Assembly (NCBI GenBank): GCA_947385425.1
Contig: CANDKY010000035.1
Coordinates: forward strand, 1 to 36,586
DNA length: 36,586 bases
From: an uncultured Lachnospiraceae bacterium
GTDB lineage: Bacteria > Bacillota > Clostridia > Lachnospirales > Lachnospiraceae
Direction of reading: 5' to 3'
The position numbers and the translations under genes are program-made. The notes below the pieces were generated by a model, which worked only from the letters and a program-made list of their open reading frames with translations, ran no database searches and was not told the DNA's origin. Positions 1 through 7,772 of this stretch are shown here, in pieces; position 1 is the first letter of the stretch; each line of letters starts with the position of its first letter.

Positions 1-58
1 TTGCTGCACGCACCCCGCGCGGCGAGTAGGGGGAAAAGCCTCCCCTACTCGATTATTC
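1..58. repeat. Dispersed hairpin repeat, copy 1 (cut by window edge)
   Basis: Positions 1-58 are nearly identical to 27948-28004. The core is an inverted repeat, CGAGTAGGGG (23-32) pairing with CCCCTACTCG (42-51) around a short loop. The second copy carries an additional outer hairpin on its left, so this copy is probably truncated by the window edge. There is no clear T-run on the minus strand, so a role as terminator of the sigma/anti-sigma operon is uncertain. Confidence 0.7.
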
Positions 59-77
59 TGTCTTTGGAGTATGAATC

Positions 78-133
78 AATGGCATTAACTTAAGCTTTTC
101 GGGGCGCTGCAGACCATATATCTCAATCGGACC
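78..133 (-). repeat. Dispersed intergenic repeat (TTAATGACATT family), copy 1
   Basis: This stretch matches 6768-6822 over about 55 bases with scattered differences. On the minus strand it reads GATATATGGTCTGCAGCG, then a short variable part, then AAGCTTAAGTTAATGCCATT. Both copies lie just downstream of minus-strand genes (the FtsX-like protein and pflA). One minus frame reads open for about 33 residues, but it has no start codon or ribosome binding site. I treat it as a repeat. Confidence 0.65.
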
Positions 134-177
134 ATCGAAAGACACGTAATACCATTTGTTTAAAAAGGATTCAGGCA

Positions 178-753
178 TTAAAAAATTTGTCCGGCAGTTT
201 CCATCTGTTTCATCTCGCTTAAATCATTTACCCGCCTTACACCGCATATCTGTTCGATATGCCCTCTGATTTCTTTTGTGTCGGCGTCCAGTTTTACCGT
301 GACACGGTAATTGAAGGAATCTTTTAAAGGATTTTCCTCAAACATGCCGGCTAGCTCATCCGTTAAATAGGTTTCCCGGAAACTTGCCCAGGCTTCATCG
401 GCACTTTCGAAGCGGATGGAGGATACGCCGGGAAGCGCTCTGATTTCTTTGCCGATCGCATCGATTTCCGCCTGGCTGATATTATAATCGAAGAACACTG
501 CCAGGTTCTTTGTTTGGTACAGATCGTATGCGGCGTAAGTGGTGGTGCATAGGGTGGTTGATAGGACAATCAGTAAAGCGGCGGCTATCAGTTTGGAGTG
601 CCGGAATAAAATGTTCCGGCTGTGCCTGGCATGGACACAGTTTTCCAGCAGCTCGTCCGCCATTGCGCCGGGCATGGCAAGGGCCGTTACCGCATCGCTT
701 AATTCTTTTTCAACCCCTGTGTGACGGTGGTTTGTGCTATTCGTATTGTTCAT
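178..753 (-). CDS. Membrane protein with FtsX-type extracellular domain, probable anti-sigma factor
   Basis: A 191-residue protein with a cytoplasmic N-terminal part (about 1-54), one membrane segment (about 55-76) and an extracellular part (about 83-175). The extracellular part has the pattern of the FtsX ectodomain: a strand beginning LAVFFDY, a LPGV turn at 107-110, the DEAWASF helix, NPL at 141-143 and a second GV turn. The rest of FtsX, with its four membrane segments and permease core, is absent, and no ftsE is nearby. Its start overlaps the end of the ECF sigma gene by 17 bases, which suggests translational coupling. ECF sigma factors are commonly followed by a one-pass membrane anti-sigma factor, so that role is inferred from position and topology. 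In FtsX the ectodomain contacts peptidoglycan-hydrolase partners, so a cell-wall signal is plausible but unproven. The N-terminal part shows no clear zinc-binding anti-sigma motif. Confidence 0.75.
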   Translation of the reverse strand: MNNTNSTNHRHTGVEKELSDAVTALAMPGAMADELLENCVHARHSRNILFRHSKLIAAALLIVLSTTLCTTTYAAYDLYQTKNLAVFFDYNISQAEIDAIGKEIRALPGVSSIRFESADEAWASFRETYLTDELAGMFEENPLKDSFNYRVTVKLDADTKEIRGHIEQICGVRRVNDLSEMKQMETAGQIF

Positions 754-1234
754 ATAATCCCTCGCATTCTGTCAGTTGTTGTTTCAATGCTTCCCTGCCT
801 CTTTGCAGTCGTTTTTTTACCGCATTTTCCGTCAGGCCGGTCATGCGGGAGATTTCGTTTATCCGATAACCTTCCACATAATGCAGCAAGAGGACGGTCT
901 TCCATTTTGACGGTAAAGAGATAATTGTTTTTAAAAGATCCTGCTGTGCCGATGTGGCGCGTATGTTTCCGAGTTCTTCCAGATTGACATAGGCGTGGCG
1001 CCTGTTAAAACGCAGATAATCTTTGCACAGGTTGGCAGTGACTTTGAGCAGCCATGCTTTCCTGTGTGCTTCCTCATGGAAGTCCGGTGCTTTTTCCATA
1101 TATTTAAGCAGCACTTCCTGCAGGACATCCTGTACATCATGGGGATTTCCAAGGAGGACGTATGCCGTCCTGTAAAGCAAATCACCGTAAATGCCTATTA
1201 CCGTTTTCATTTCTTCTTCTTTTTTTGCGGCCAT
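737..1234 (-). CDS. ECF-type RNA polymerase sigma factor
   Basis: A 165-residue sigma-70-family regulator. Region 2 is recognisable from IYGDLLYRTAYVLLGN and DVQDVLQEVLLKYME. Region 4 follows as LPSKWKTVLLLHYVEGY with a helix-turn-helix (INEISRMTGLTENAVKKRLQRGRE). There is no region 1 or 3, as expected for the ECF class. The open frame extends to 1333, but I place the start at 1234, where the ATG follows AGGAGA at good spacing. The longer version would add 33 lysine/arginine-rich residues without a good ribosome site. It is the first gene of a two-gene operon with the FtsX-ectodomain protein. ECF factors usually activate their own promoter, but I could not identify the motif with confidence. 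Confidence 0.9.
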   Translation of the reverse strand: MAAKKEEEMKTVIGIYGDLLYRTAYVLLGNPHDVQDVLQEVLLKYMEKAPDFHEEAHRKAWLLKVTANLCKDYLRFNRRHAYVNLEELGNIRATSAQQDLLKTIISLPSKWKTVLLLHYVEGYRINEISRMTGLTENAVKKRLQRGREALKQQLTECEGLYEQYE

Positions 1235-1342
1235 TCCTTTTTTCTCCTTTCTTCCTTGCGGATATTTTCCGGAGCAGGATGTTTTTTTCCTGCTTCTATT
1301 ATATACACGTTTATTATCATGGAAAAGTGACAAAAGAATTGG

Positions 1343-1376
1343 CTCCCGGAAAAGATTTTGACATCGTTTTCCGGAG
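1343..1376. promoter_or_regulatory. Inverted repeat between the sigma operon and gdpP
   Basis: CTCCCGGAAAA and TTTTCCGGAG form an imperfect palindrome around a 13-base centre. It lies in the divergent region between the ECF sigma gene and gdpP, where it could be an operator or an RNA hairpin. The 1335-1498 gap holds no gene. A TATAAT near 1417-1422 and a TATACT near 1450 could be -10 boxes for gdpP, but neither has a good -35 box. Confidence 0.35.
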
Positions 1377-1498
1377 AAAGTGTGGGAAATATGTCGAAAA
1401 CGGCTGAAAATGAATGTATAATGTTGTGGAATTTCATGGAGAAAAATGATATACTATAGATGGTCTATTTTTATAATAAGCGATACAGAGGTTAAAAG

Positions 1499-3544
1499 AT
1501 GAAGAACAGCATTAAATTAAAGGGCAGATTAAAAAGTTATTTGCAGACATCCATTTATCTGGGGGTGCTGCTCGTATTGGTGAATCTCGGCATATATGTG
1601 ATTGATTACAGGGCGGGGCTTGTCCTTACCTGTTTTGTAGTGTTTTACTTTGCCATAGTGGTCGCGCTTCTTTTTTATAATAAACCGGTTATTATGAATG
1701 AACTCATCAGTTTTGCCACACAGTACGGACAGATACAGCGCAGGCTGCTGAGGGATCTGGATTTACCCCACGCGCTTCTGGATGAGGCAGGCAGGATAAT
1801 CTGGACAAACATTGCATTTGAGAAGGCGGTACATAAAGAGAAAGGCTACCGGAAATCTATTACCTCCCTTTTCCCGATGGTGACGAAAGAAAGGCTGCCC
1901 GGGGATGTGGACGAAGTGGAACTTAGTGTCAGCTTTGAAAACAATGATTATATGGCGAAGATGAAGAAGATTTCGCTGAAGGAAATGGCGCTGAACAGCG
2001 ATATTATTGAGGATAAGGATTATGACGGATATTTGATAGCCCTGTATCTCTTTGATGAGACAGCCCTTAAAATAGCCCTTCAGGAAGTGGATGATCAAAG
2101 CCTGGTAGTGGGGATGGTATACCTTGATAATTACGAGGAAGCCCTGGAGAGTGTGGAGGATGTCAGGCGTTCCCTGCTGATTGCGCTGATTGACCGTAAG
2201 GTAAATAAATATATTGCAGGGCTGGACGGCATCTGCAAGAAAATCGAAAAGGATAAATATCTTGTGATTATGCGTAAGAAGGCAGTGATTTCGCTGCAGG
2301 AGAACCGGTTTGATCTTTTGGAGGATGTAAAGACGGTCAATATAGGAAATGAGATGGCTGTGACGATCAGTATCGGCATGGGGCTGGACGGGCTGACTTA
2401 CGCGCAGAATTATGAGTTTGCCAGGAATGCGATTGATCTGGCGCTTGGTCGGGGCGGTGATCAGGCTGTGGTCAAGACTCCGCATAATACGGTTTATTAC
2501 GGCGGCAAGAGCCAGCAGGTGGAAAAGAGTACCCGTGTCAAAGCGCGTGTCAAGGCACAGGCGTTAAAGGAAATTATCTCCGTGAAGGACAAAGTCCTTG
2601 TCATGGGGCACAGGAATGCGGATATCGACAGTTTCGGGGCGGCGGTGGGTATCGCCAGGATTGCCCTTACTTTGGAGAGGAAAGTGCATATTGTCCTCAG
2701 TGATGAGCCGGCATCCCTGGATTCTTTCGTTGATATGTTCCGCGATAACCCCGATTATGACGACGATCTGATCATTAACAGCCAGCAGGCGGTGGAGATG
2801 GTAGGGAACAATGCGGTTTTGGTTGTAGTGGATGTAAACAAGCCAAGCATTACGGACTGCCCGGAACTGCTGCGGCTTTGCAAATCCATTGTTGTTTTCG
2901 ATCATCACAGGCAGGGGACGGAAGTGATAGAAAATGCGACATTGTCTTATGTGGAAGCGTATGCATCTTCAACCTGTGAAATGATATCGGAGATTTTGCA
3001 ATATATCGGTGAGAATGTTAAAATCAAGACAGTGGAAGCGGACTGTATGTATTCCGGAATTATGATAGATACAAATAATTTTATGACGAAAACAGGGGTA
3101 CGGACTTTTGAAGCCGCCGCTTTCCTGAGAAGGAACGGGGCGGACGTCACAAGAGTACGTAAACTGTTCCGCGAGGATGCGGCAGAATATAAGGCGAAGG
3201 CGGATGCGGTCAGCCAGGCGGAGATTTACCGCAATGCTTATGCCATTTCCATCTGTACGAGCGATGAGATACAGAGCCCGACGGTGGTTGGCGCACAGGC
3301 GGCAAATGAGCTGCTGAATATCAAGGGAGTAAAGGCGAGCTTTATACTGACGGAATACCAGAACCTGATTTATGTCAGTGCCCGTTCCATAGATGAGGTA
3401 AATGTACAGATTGTGATGGAACGGCTGGGCGGCGGCGGGCATATGAACATGGCGGGCTGTCAGATGGAAGATACATCACTGGCGGAAGGGATTGGCATTA
3501 TCAAGCGTACCCTGGATACTATGGTAGAGGAAGGGGAGATATAA
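1499..3544 (+). CDS. gdpP: Cyclic-di-AMP phosphodiesterase GdpP
   Basis: A 681-residue membrane-anchored enzyme expected to hydrolyse c-di-AMP to pApA. Two membrane segments lie at about residues 17-60, followed by a PAS-like region (about 85-150) and a degenerate GGDEF domain (about 195-320). A DHH phosphoesterase domain comes next, with HRNADID at 371-377, Asp445 in VVDVN and DHH at 468-470. The C-terminal DHHA1 domain carries GGGGH at 644-648. The metal-binding residues look intact, so it should be active. The gdpP-rplI-dnaB order is conserved in Firmicutes (yybT-rplI-dnaC in Bacillus). The cyclase for the same messenger, cdaA, is at 21766, so synthesis and breakdown are both encoded here. 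Confidence 0.95.
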   Translation: MKNSIKLKGRLKSYLQTSIYLGVLLVLVNLGIYVIDYRAGLVLTCFVVFYFAIVVALLFYNKPVIMNELISFATQYGQIQRRLLRDLDLPHALLDEAGRIIWTNIAFEKAVHKEKGYRKSITSLFPMVTKERLPGDVDEVELSVSFENNDYMAKMKKISLKEMALNSDIIEDKDYDGYLIALYLFDETALKIALQEVDDQSLVVGMVYLDNYEEALESVEDVRRSLLIALIDRKVNKYIAGLDGICKKIEKDKYLVIMRKKAVISLQENRFDLLEDVKTVNIGNEMAVTISIGMGLDGLTYAQNYEFARNAIDLALGRGGDQAVVKTPHNTVYYGGKSQQVEKSTRVKARVKAQALKEIISVKDKVLVMGHRNADIDSFGAAVGIARIALTLERKVHIVLSDEPASLDSFVDMFRDNPDYDDDLIINSQQAVEMVGNNAVLVVVDVNKPSITDCPELLRLCKSIVVFDHHRQGTEVIENATLSYVEAYASSTCEMISEILQYIGENVKIKTVEADCMYSGIMIDTNNFMTKTGVRTFEAAAFLRRNGADVTRVRKLFREDAAEYKAKADAVSQAEIYRNAYAISICTSDEIQSPTVVGAQAANELLNIKGVKASFILTEYQNLIYVSARSIDEVNVQIVMERLGGGGHMNMAGCQMEDTSLAEGIGIIKRTLDTMVEEGEI

Positions 3545-3612
3545 GGCGGTAAAAATTCTGGCGGAAAAATTTTGCATAGGAAGACAATAAGAGAAAGGCA
3601 GGAGTAGTAAAG

Positions 3613-4062
3613 ATGAAAATTATATTAATAGAAGATGTGAAAAGCCTTGGGAAGAAAGGGCAGGTAGTGGAGGTCAGTGACGGTTATGCGAGAAATTTCG
3701 TGCTTCCGAAGAAATTGGGGGTGGAAGCGAACGGGAAGAATATGAATGACCTGAAATTAAAAAAGGCGAATGAAGAAAAGATAGCGAAGGAACAGCTTGA
3801 GGCGGCGCAGGCTTTTGCGGCGGAGATGGAAACGAAAGAAGTGACGGTATCCATTAAGTCAGGAGAGGGAGGCCGGACCTTCGGTTCGGTTTCTTCAAAA
3901 GAAATCGCAGAAGCGGCGAAGCGGCAATGCGGCATGGAAATAGACAAGAAAAAGATACAGTTGCCGGAGGCGATTAAGAGTCTGGGTGTGTATGAAGTAA
4001 CCGTGAAATTGCACCCTAAGGTGACGGGCAAACTGAGGGTAAAGGTACAGGAGGCAAAATAA
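3613..4062 (+). CDS. rplI: 50S ribosomal protein L9
   Basis: A 149-residue protein of normal L9 length. The N-terminal rRNA-binding domain begins [20 protein letters not shown] and contains [14 protein letters not shown] long lysine/glutamate-rich connecting helix leads to a C-terminal domain with [19 protein letters not shown]. It sits 68 bases after gdpP and 44 bases before dnaB, in the usual Firmicutes order, and is probably co-transcribed with both. The ribosome site is AGGAG upstream of the ATG at 3613. Confidence 0.97.
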   Translation: MKIILIEDVKSLGKKGQVVEVSDGYARNFVLPKKLGVEANGKNMNDLKLKKANEEKIAKEQLEAAQAFAAEMETKEVTVSIKSGEGGRTFGSVSSKEIAEAAKRQCGMEIDKKKIQLPEAIKSLGVYEVTVKLHPKVTGKLRVKVQEAK

Positions 4063-4106
4063 GGGGCTCAGGCATAACTGTCTGGAAAAGCCTGTGGAGA
4101 AAAAAC

Positions 4107-5447
4107 GTGGCGGAAATGGAAGAAGCACTGCTCAAACGGATACTTCCGCATAGCATAGAGGCGGAACAGTCGGTGGTTGGCGCAATGTTGATGGACAGGG
4201 AAGCGATTGTGGTGGCATCGGAGATTGTTTCGCCGGAAGATTTTTACAGTAAACAGTGCGGGACGTTGTTTGAGGCGATGGTTGAATTGAATGATGAGGG
4301 GAAGCCGGTGGATATGGTCACTTTGCAGGATCGGCTGAAGGAGAAGGACGTACCGCCGGAAGTAAGCAGCCTGGAATTTATCCGTGATCTCATCACTGTA
4401 GTCCCTACGTCGGCGAATATAAAATATTATGCCAATATCGTTTCGGATAAAGCTGTCCTGCGGCGGCTGATCAAGCTGAATGAGGAAATTGCCAATACCT
4501 GCTATGCAGGCAGGGAGAGCCTGGAAGTGATATTGGAGGATACGGAGAAAAGGGTTTTCGACCTTGTACAGAGGAGGAATACGGGCGAATTTGTCCCAAT
4601 CAGGCAGATTGTCATGAATGCCATGGATCAGATAGAGAAGGCTTCGAAAAACAAAGGCAATGTGACGGGCATTGCGACCGGCTTTATTGATCTGGATTAC
4701 CGTACTGCAGGGATGCAGCCTTCGGATCTTGTGCTGATAGCAGCCAGGCCGTCCATGGGTAAGACGGCTTTTGTGCTGAATATTGCGCAGTATGTGGCAT
4801 TTAAGCAGAATCAGACAGTTGCGGTGTTCAGTCTGGAAATGTCAAAGGAGCAGTTGGTAAACCGTCTGTTTTCCCTGGAATCCAAAGTAGATGCACAGAA
4901 ATTGAGGACCGGTAATTTGTCGGATAACGACTGGGAGAAGCTGATAGAGACAGCGGGTATTATAGGGAAATCCAACCTGATTATTGATGATACGCCGGGG
5001 ATCAGCGTCCCGGAGCTGCGATCCAAATGCAGGAAATATAAGCTGGAGCACAACCTGAAAATGATTATTATTGATTATCTCCAGTTGATGTCAGGGAGCG
5101 GCAGGGGCGGCGATTCCAGGCAGCAGGAGATTTCTGATATTTCCCGTTCTCTCAAGGCCCTGGCGAGGGAGCTGAGCGTCCCTGTACTTGCGCTTTCTCA
5201 GTTAAGCCGTGCAGTGGAACAGCGCCCGGATCACCGTCCCATGCTTTCGGATTTGCGTGAATCAGGGGCTATCGAGCAGGATGCCGATGTGGTAATGTTT
5301 ATATACCGTGATGAATACTATAATAAGGATACAGAGAAGAAGGGGATTGCGGAGATTATTGTGGCAAAACAGAGGAACGGTCCTATAGGGACTGTAGAAC
5401 TGGTATGGCTGCCGGAGTATACAAAGTTTGCAAATATGCAGAAATAA
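4107..5447 (+). CDS. dnaB: Replicative DNA helicase DnaB
   Basis: A 446-residue hexameric helicase that unwinds DNA at the replication fork (called DnaC in Bacillus). The N-terminal primase-interacting domain starts near LPHSIEAEQSVVGAML. The RecA-like domain has Walker A ARPSMGKT at 213-220, Walker B IIIDYLQLM at 320-328, SQLSRAVEQR near 364-373 and a late arginine region (SDLRESGAIEQDADVV). I use the GTG start at 4107, preceded by GGAGA and matching the family's N terminus. No intein is present. A hairpin terminator follows at 5463-5494. Confidence 0.97.
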   Translation: MAEMEEALLKRILPHSIEAEQSVVGAMLMDREAIVVASEIVSPEDFYSKQCGTLFEAMVELNDEGKPVDMVTLQDRLKEKDVPPEVSSLEFIRDLITVVPTSANIKYYANIVSDKAVLRRLIKLNEEIANTCYAGRESLEVILEDTEKRVFDLVQRRNTGEFVPIRQIVMNAMDQIEKASKNKGNVTGIATGFIDLDYRTAGMQPSDLVLIAARPSMGKTAFVLNIAQYVAFKQNQTVAVFSLEMSKEQLVNRLFSLESKVDAQKLRTGNLSDNDWEKLIETAGIIGKSNLIIDDTPGISVPELRSKCRKYKLEHNLKMIIIDYLQLMSGSGRGGDSRQQEISDISRSLKALARELSVPVLALSQLSRAVEQRPDHRPMLSDLRESGAIEQDADVVMFIYRDEYYNKDTEKKGIAEIIVAKQRNGPIGTVELVWLPEYTKFANMQK

Positions 5448-5462
5448 GAATACAGGGACAGA

Positions 5463-5494
5463 AGAGGACAAGCGTAAGATGCTGTCCTCTTTTT
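5463..5494 (+). terminator. Rho-independent terminator after dnaB
   Basis: AGAGGACA (5463-5470) pairs with TGTCCTCT (5483-5490) and is followed by a T-run. It closes the gdpP-rplI-dnaB transcription unit. Confidence 0.85.
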
Positions 5495-5569
5495 ACATAT
5501 GGAAACTACAAAATTCGACAAAGTTTTACAGTTAAAAGCAAATATTACAGGGAAGAGAGGAGAGACGGA

Positions 5570-6358
5570 ATGGAACAGACACGTTATTTGATTTCGGATG
5601 CGGCAAAAAAAGTAGAGGTAGAATCACATGTGCTTCGCTATTGGGAGGACGAGCTTGAGATCCCCATTAAGCGGAATGAACTGGGACACCGATATTACAC
5701 ACCGGATGATGTGGAGCGTTTTCGGGAAATCAAGAATCTGAAGGAGCAGGGGCTGCAGTTAAAGGCGATCAGGATGATTCTCAAGGATGGGAAGCTGGAG
5801 AAATGGGACGACAGGATGCCGGTTAATATTGCCAGGAATACGGAGGAGGGGGAAACGGCAGCGGCCAGCCTGGCGGAGGAGATGCCGGAGGAAGGGAATG
5901 CAGGAGAAAAAATAGAGGAAAGGACAGCGGAAGATACCATGGACAGAGGGAATATGGCGGCAGACGGGCATATAGTGAGTGAACAGGAGAGGCATATGAT
6001 AGAGATTATACGGAAAAGGGACATCGCGGAGGTAAGCGAAGAATCCCGGGAGGCAAAAAATGCCAGGATGCAGTTTTTGCTTCAAAATATGATAGCAGAA
6101 GCGGTGAGGGATAACAATCGGGAATTATGCGAAGATATCAAGCAGAGTGTATTGAAAGAATTGGACTATCAGTTCCGGATGCAGGATGAGCGGTCGCAGG
6201 GATGGGAAGAAGAACGCAGGAAACGCGAAGAAGAGCATTATAAGGCCTTGGATGAGATGCTGCGCAGTTACAGCAGCAGGAAGGGGAAAAAACGTGTGAA
6301 AACAGAGAAAAAGAAAAGCGTTGGTTTCGGGTTAAAGAAAAAGCCTTCCATCATATGA
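5570..6358 (+). CDS. MerR-type DNA-binding protein with coiled-coil tail
   Basis: A 262-residue protein with a MerR winged helix at about residues 5-72. The recognisable parts are ISDAAKKVEVESHVLRYWE, the wing GHRYYTPDDVERF, and LKEQGLQLKAIRMILKDG. The rest is acidic, then strongly charged and probably coiled coil (about 140-245), ending in a lysine-rich tail. No ligand domain is visible. The frame is open from 5405, but the start at 5570 has a GGAGAGACGGA ribosome site and removes 55 residues that overlap the dnaB terminator. Proteins with this layout include chromosome-organising factors such as RacA, but the homology is not strong enough to name it. It is a single-gene unit between two terminators. 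Confidence 0.8.
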   Translation: MEQTRYLISDAAKKVEVESHVLRYWEDELEIPIKRNELGHRYYTPDDVERFREIKNLKEQGLQLKAIRMILKDGKLEKWDDRMPVNIARNTEEGETAAASLAEEMPEEGNAGEKIEERTAEDTMDRGNMAADGHIVSEQERHMIEIIRKRDIAEVSEESREAKNARMQFLLQNMIAEAVRDNNRELCEDIKQSVLKELDYQFRMQDERSQGWEEERRKREEEHYKALDEMLRSYSSRKGKKRVKTEKKKSVGFGLKKKPSII

Positions 6359-6370
6359 TGGAGGGCTTTT
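6339..6370 (+). terminator. Terminator overlapping the end of the MerR-type gene
   Basis: An AAAGCC..TCCATCAT arm pairs with ATGATGGA..GGCTTTT and is followed by T residues. The stop codon at 6356-6358 lies inside the hairpin. The A-rich left arm means it could also work for minus-strand transcription coming from the ferredoxin gene. Confidence 0.85.
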
Positions 6371-6460
6371 ATGTAACAGTCTGGTTTCCGTGTACTGTTA
6401 CCTTTTGCTCTAAATATTTATCGGTTAGTAGATATTTCCTGTAGGAATGCGCATTACCGT

Positions 6461-6631
6461 TTATTCTTCGGAAATAGCGCCTGTAGGGCACTGGCCAGCG
6501 CAGGAACCGCAGTTAATGCATGTGTTTGGATCAATTTCAAATTTACCGTCCCCCATGCTGATTGCCCCAACCGGGCACTGGCTTTCACATGCGCCGCATG
6601 CTACACAGGAATCACTGATTACGTATGCCAT
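6461..6631 (-). CDS. Small 2[4Fe-4S] ferredoxin
   Basis: A 56-residue protein, short enough to be missed by length cut-offs. It carries two clusters of the form CxxCxxCxxxCP, at Cys9/12/15/19 and Cys38/41/44/48, as in clostridial ferredoxins. It transfers low-potential electrons in the cytoplasm. The ATG at 6631 is preceded by AGGAGG. It lies on the same strand as pflA, 193 bases beyond pflA's stop, but has its own likely promoter. That promoter overlaps a Rex-like palindrome, which would fit control by the NADH/NAD+ ratio. Donating electrons to the radical-SAM cluster of PflA is possible but inferred only from proximity. Confidence 0.93.
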   Translation of the reverse strand: MAYVISDSCVACGACESQCPVGAISMGDGKFEIDPNTCINCGSCAGQCPTGAISEE

Positions 6632-6653
6632 AATAATAACCTCCTTTATGTTA

Positions 6654-6671
6654 TTGATAAATTGTTATCAA
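6654..6671. promoter_or_regulatory. Rex-like palindromic operator upstream of ferredoxin
   Basis: TTGATAA-ATTG-TTATCAA is a perfect 7-4-7 palindrome. It has the architecture of the Rex redox-repressor site (TTGTTAA-N4-TTAACAA), with one symmetrical substitution per half. It sits just downstream of the probable -10 box, where a bound repressor would block transcription. The 8-base spacing between TTGAT and ATCAA does not fit FNR. Confidence 0.5.
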
Positions 6672-6682
6672 ACTCTGTATCT

Positions 6683-6711
6683 ATTCTAATATAAAATGCT
6701 GCTAATTACAA
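6683..6711 (-). promoter_or_regulatory. Probable promoter of the ferredoxin gene
   Basis: On the minus strand, TTGTAA (6706-6711) is separated by 17 bases from TAGAAT (6683-6688). The -10 box matches consensus at five of six positions and the -35 box is weaker. Confidence 0.55.
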
Positions 6712-6767
6712 GGGAAACCTTGCAAAATCCATAAAATAGTAGCGCCATGGTTACAGTTCACTCCCAA

Positions 6768-6822
6768 TGTCATTCACTTAAGCTTCCCGTGACGCTGCAG
6801 ACCATATATCTCATCCGGAGAC
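6768..6822 (-). repeat. Dispersed intergenic repeat (TTAATGACATT family), copy 2
   Basis: Matches 78-133 over about 55 bases, sharing the GATATATGGTCTGCAGCG block and AAGCTTAAGTGAATGACATT. It starts about five bases after the pflA stop codon. Its continuation toward 6747 reads GGGAGTGAACTGTAAC on the minus strand, and that part recurs near 12459. Confidence 0.65.
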
Positions 6823-6824
6823 GC

Positions 6825-7574
6825 TTACGCTTCCGCACGGCGTTTGCGGATGCCGTCGAGAATGGCTTTTTTCTTCTCCACAACCTTATTTTTATCCATG
6901 GCGGGCACGCCGGCGAGCTTATAAGGCATACCTAATTTTTCATATTTGGTTTCTCCCATTGTATGGTAGGGGAGAACGTCTAGGGCTTTCAGGTTGGAGA
7001 ACTGGCCGATAAAATAGCCCAATTCAAAAAGGTATTTGTCGTCGTCGGTAATGCCGGGGACGACTACGTGGCGGATCCACATGTCAACCTTTTTCTCATT
7101 CAGATAAGCGGCAAAAGCAAGGATGCCGTCATTGGGCTGTGCGGTCAGTTCTTTGTGTTTTTCCGGGTTGATATGCTTGATATCCAGCATAACAAGATCG
7201 GTCAGTGTCATTAGGCGGTCGAGTTTTTTGATCCATTCCGTATTTTGAGGTTTAAAGGCTATGCCGGAGCTGTCGATACATGTGTGGACATTTTCCTTTT
7301 TGGCAATAGTGAATAAATCTATTAGGAAATCTACCTGCATCAGGGGTTCGCCGCCTGTTACGGTGATGCCCCCTTTTGTGTAAAAGGCGGCATTTCTTCT
7401 GTATTGTTCCATAATTTCTTCCGGTTCCATCATGGTGCCGCCGTCCATGGGCCATGTGTCAGGATTGTGGCAGTAGGCGCACCGCATCGGGCAGCCTTGT
7501 ACAAAAACAACGAAACGGGTGCCCGGGCCGTCTACAGTACCAAAGGATTCCAGTGAGTGTATTCTTCCTTGCAT
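6825..7574 (-). CDS. pflA: Pyruvate formate-lyase activating enzyme (radical SAM)
   Basis: A 249-residue radical-SAM enzyme that abstracts a hydrogen from the conserved glycine of the glycyl-radical domain. The 4Fe-4S motif is Cys28-x3-Cys32-x2-Cys35 (GCPMRCAYC). The N terminus IHSLESFGTVDGPGTR, the GGEP motif (TVTGGEPLMQ) and VVPGITDD are typical of PflA rather than of the larger activases with extra ferredoxin domains. The ATG at 7574 has a ribosome site in AAGGGAGATT. Its natural target is unusual here: the glycyl-radical domain is a free 78-residue protein at 8516. pflA has its own promoter and is separated from the pfl genes by a plus-strand gene. Confidence 0.96.
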   Translation of the reverse strand: MQGRIHSLESFGTVDGPGTRFVVFVQGCPMRCAYCHNPDTWPMDGGTMMEPEEIMEQYRRNAAFYTKGGITVTGGEPLMQVDFLIDLFTIAKKENVHTCIDSSGIAFKPQNTEWIKKLDRLMTLTDLVMLDIKHINPEKHKELTAQPNDGILAFAAYLNEKKVDMWIRHVVVPGITDDDKYLFELGYFIGQFSNLKALDVLPYHTMGETKYEKLGMPYKLAGVPAMDKNKVVEKKKAILDGIRKRRAEA

Positions 7575-7603
7575 AATTGTAATCTCCCTTTAGCTTTTTT
7601 ACA

Positions 7604-7632
7604 AGTATAACAGATATGAGAGAAAAAGCCAA
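7604..7632 (-). promoter_or_regulatory. Probable pflA promoter
   Basis: On the minus strand, TTGGCT (7627-7632) is separated by 17 bases from TATACT (7604-7609). This lies about 30 bases upstream of the pflA start. Confidence 0.55.
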
Positions 7633-7772
7633 TAGTGCAGGGAGGAATGGTTGAGCAAATCTTATGAGCCGTAACCTATGGATAAATTCTTCAGGAATGC
7701 CGATATAAGTATAAGGGACAGTGCGGTAGGAATAGCTATGGCAGGAATGGTATCCCGGAATGGAGGAATGAT

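Noticed and set aside
78..177. Minus-strand peptide of about 33 residues after the FtsX-like gene
   Set aside because: It lacks a start codon and ribosome site, and the DNA is part of a dispersed repeat also found after pflA, where the frame is broken.
6654..6671. FNR/CRP-type site
   Set aside because: The distance between TTGAT and ATCAA is eight bases, not four. The architecture fits Rex better.
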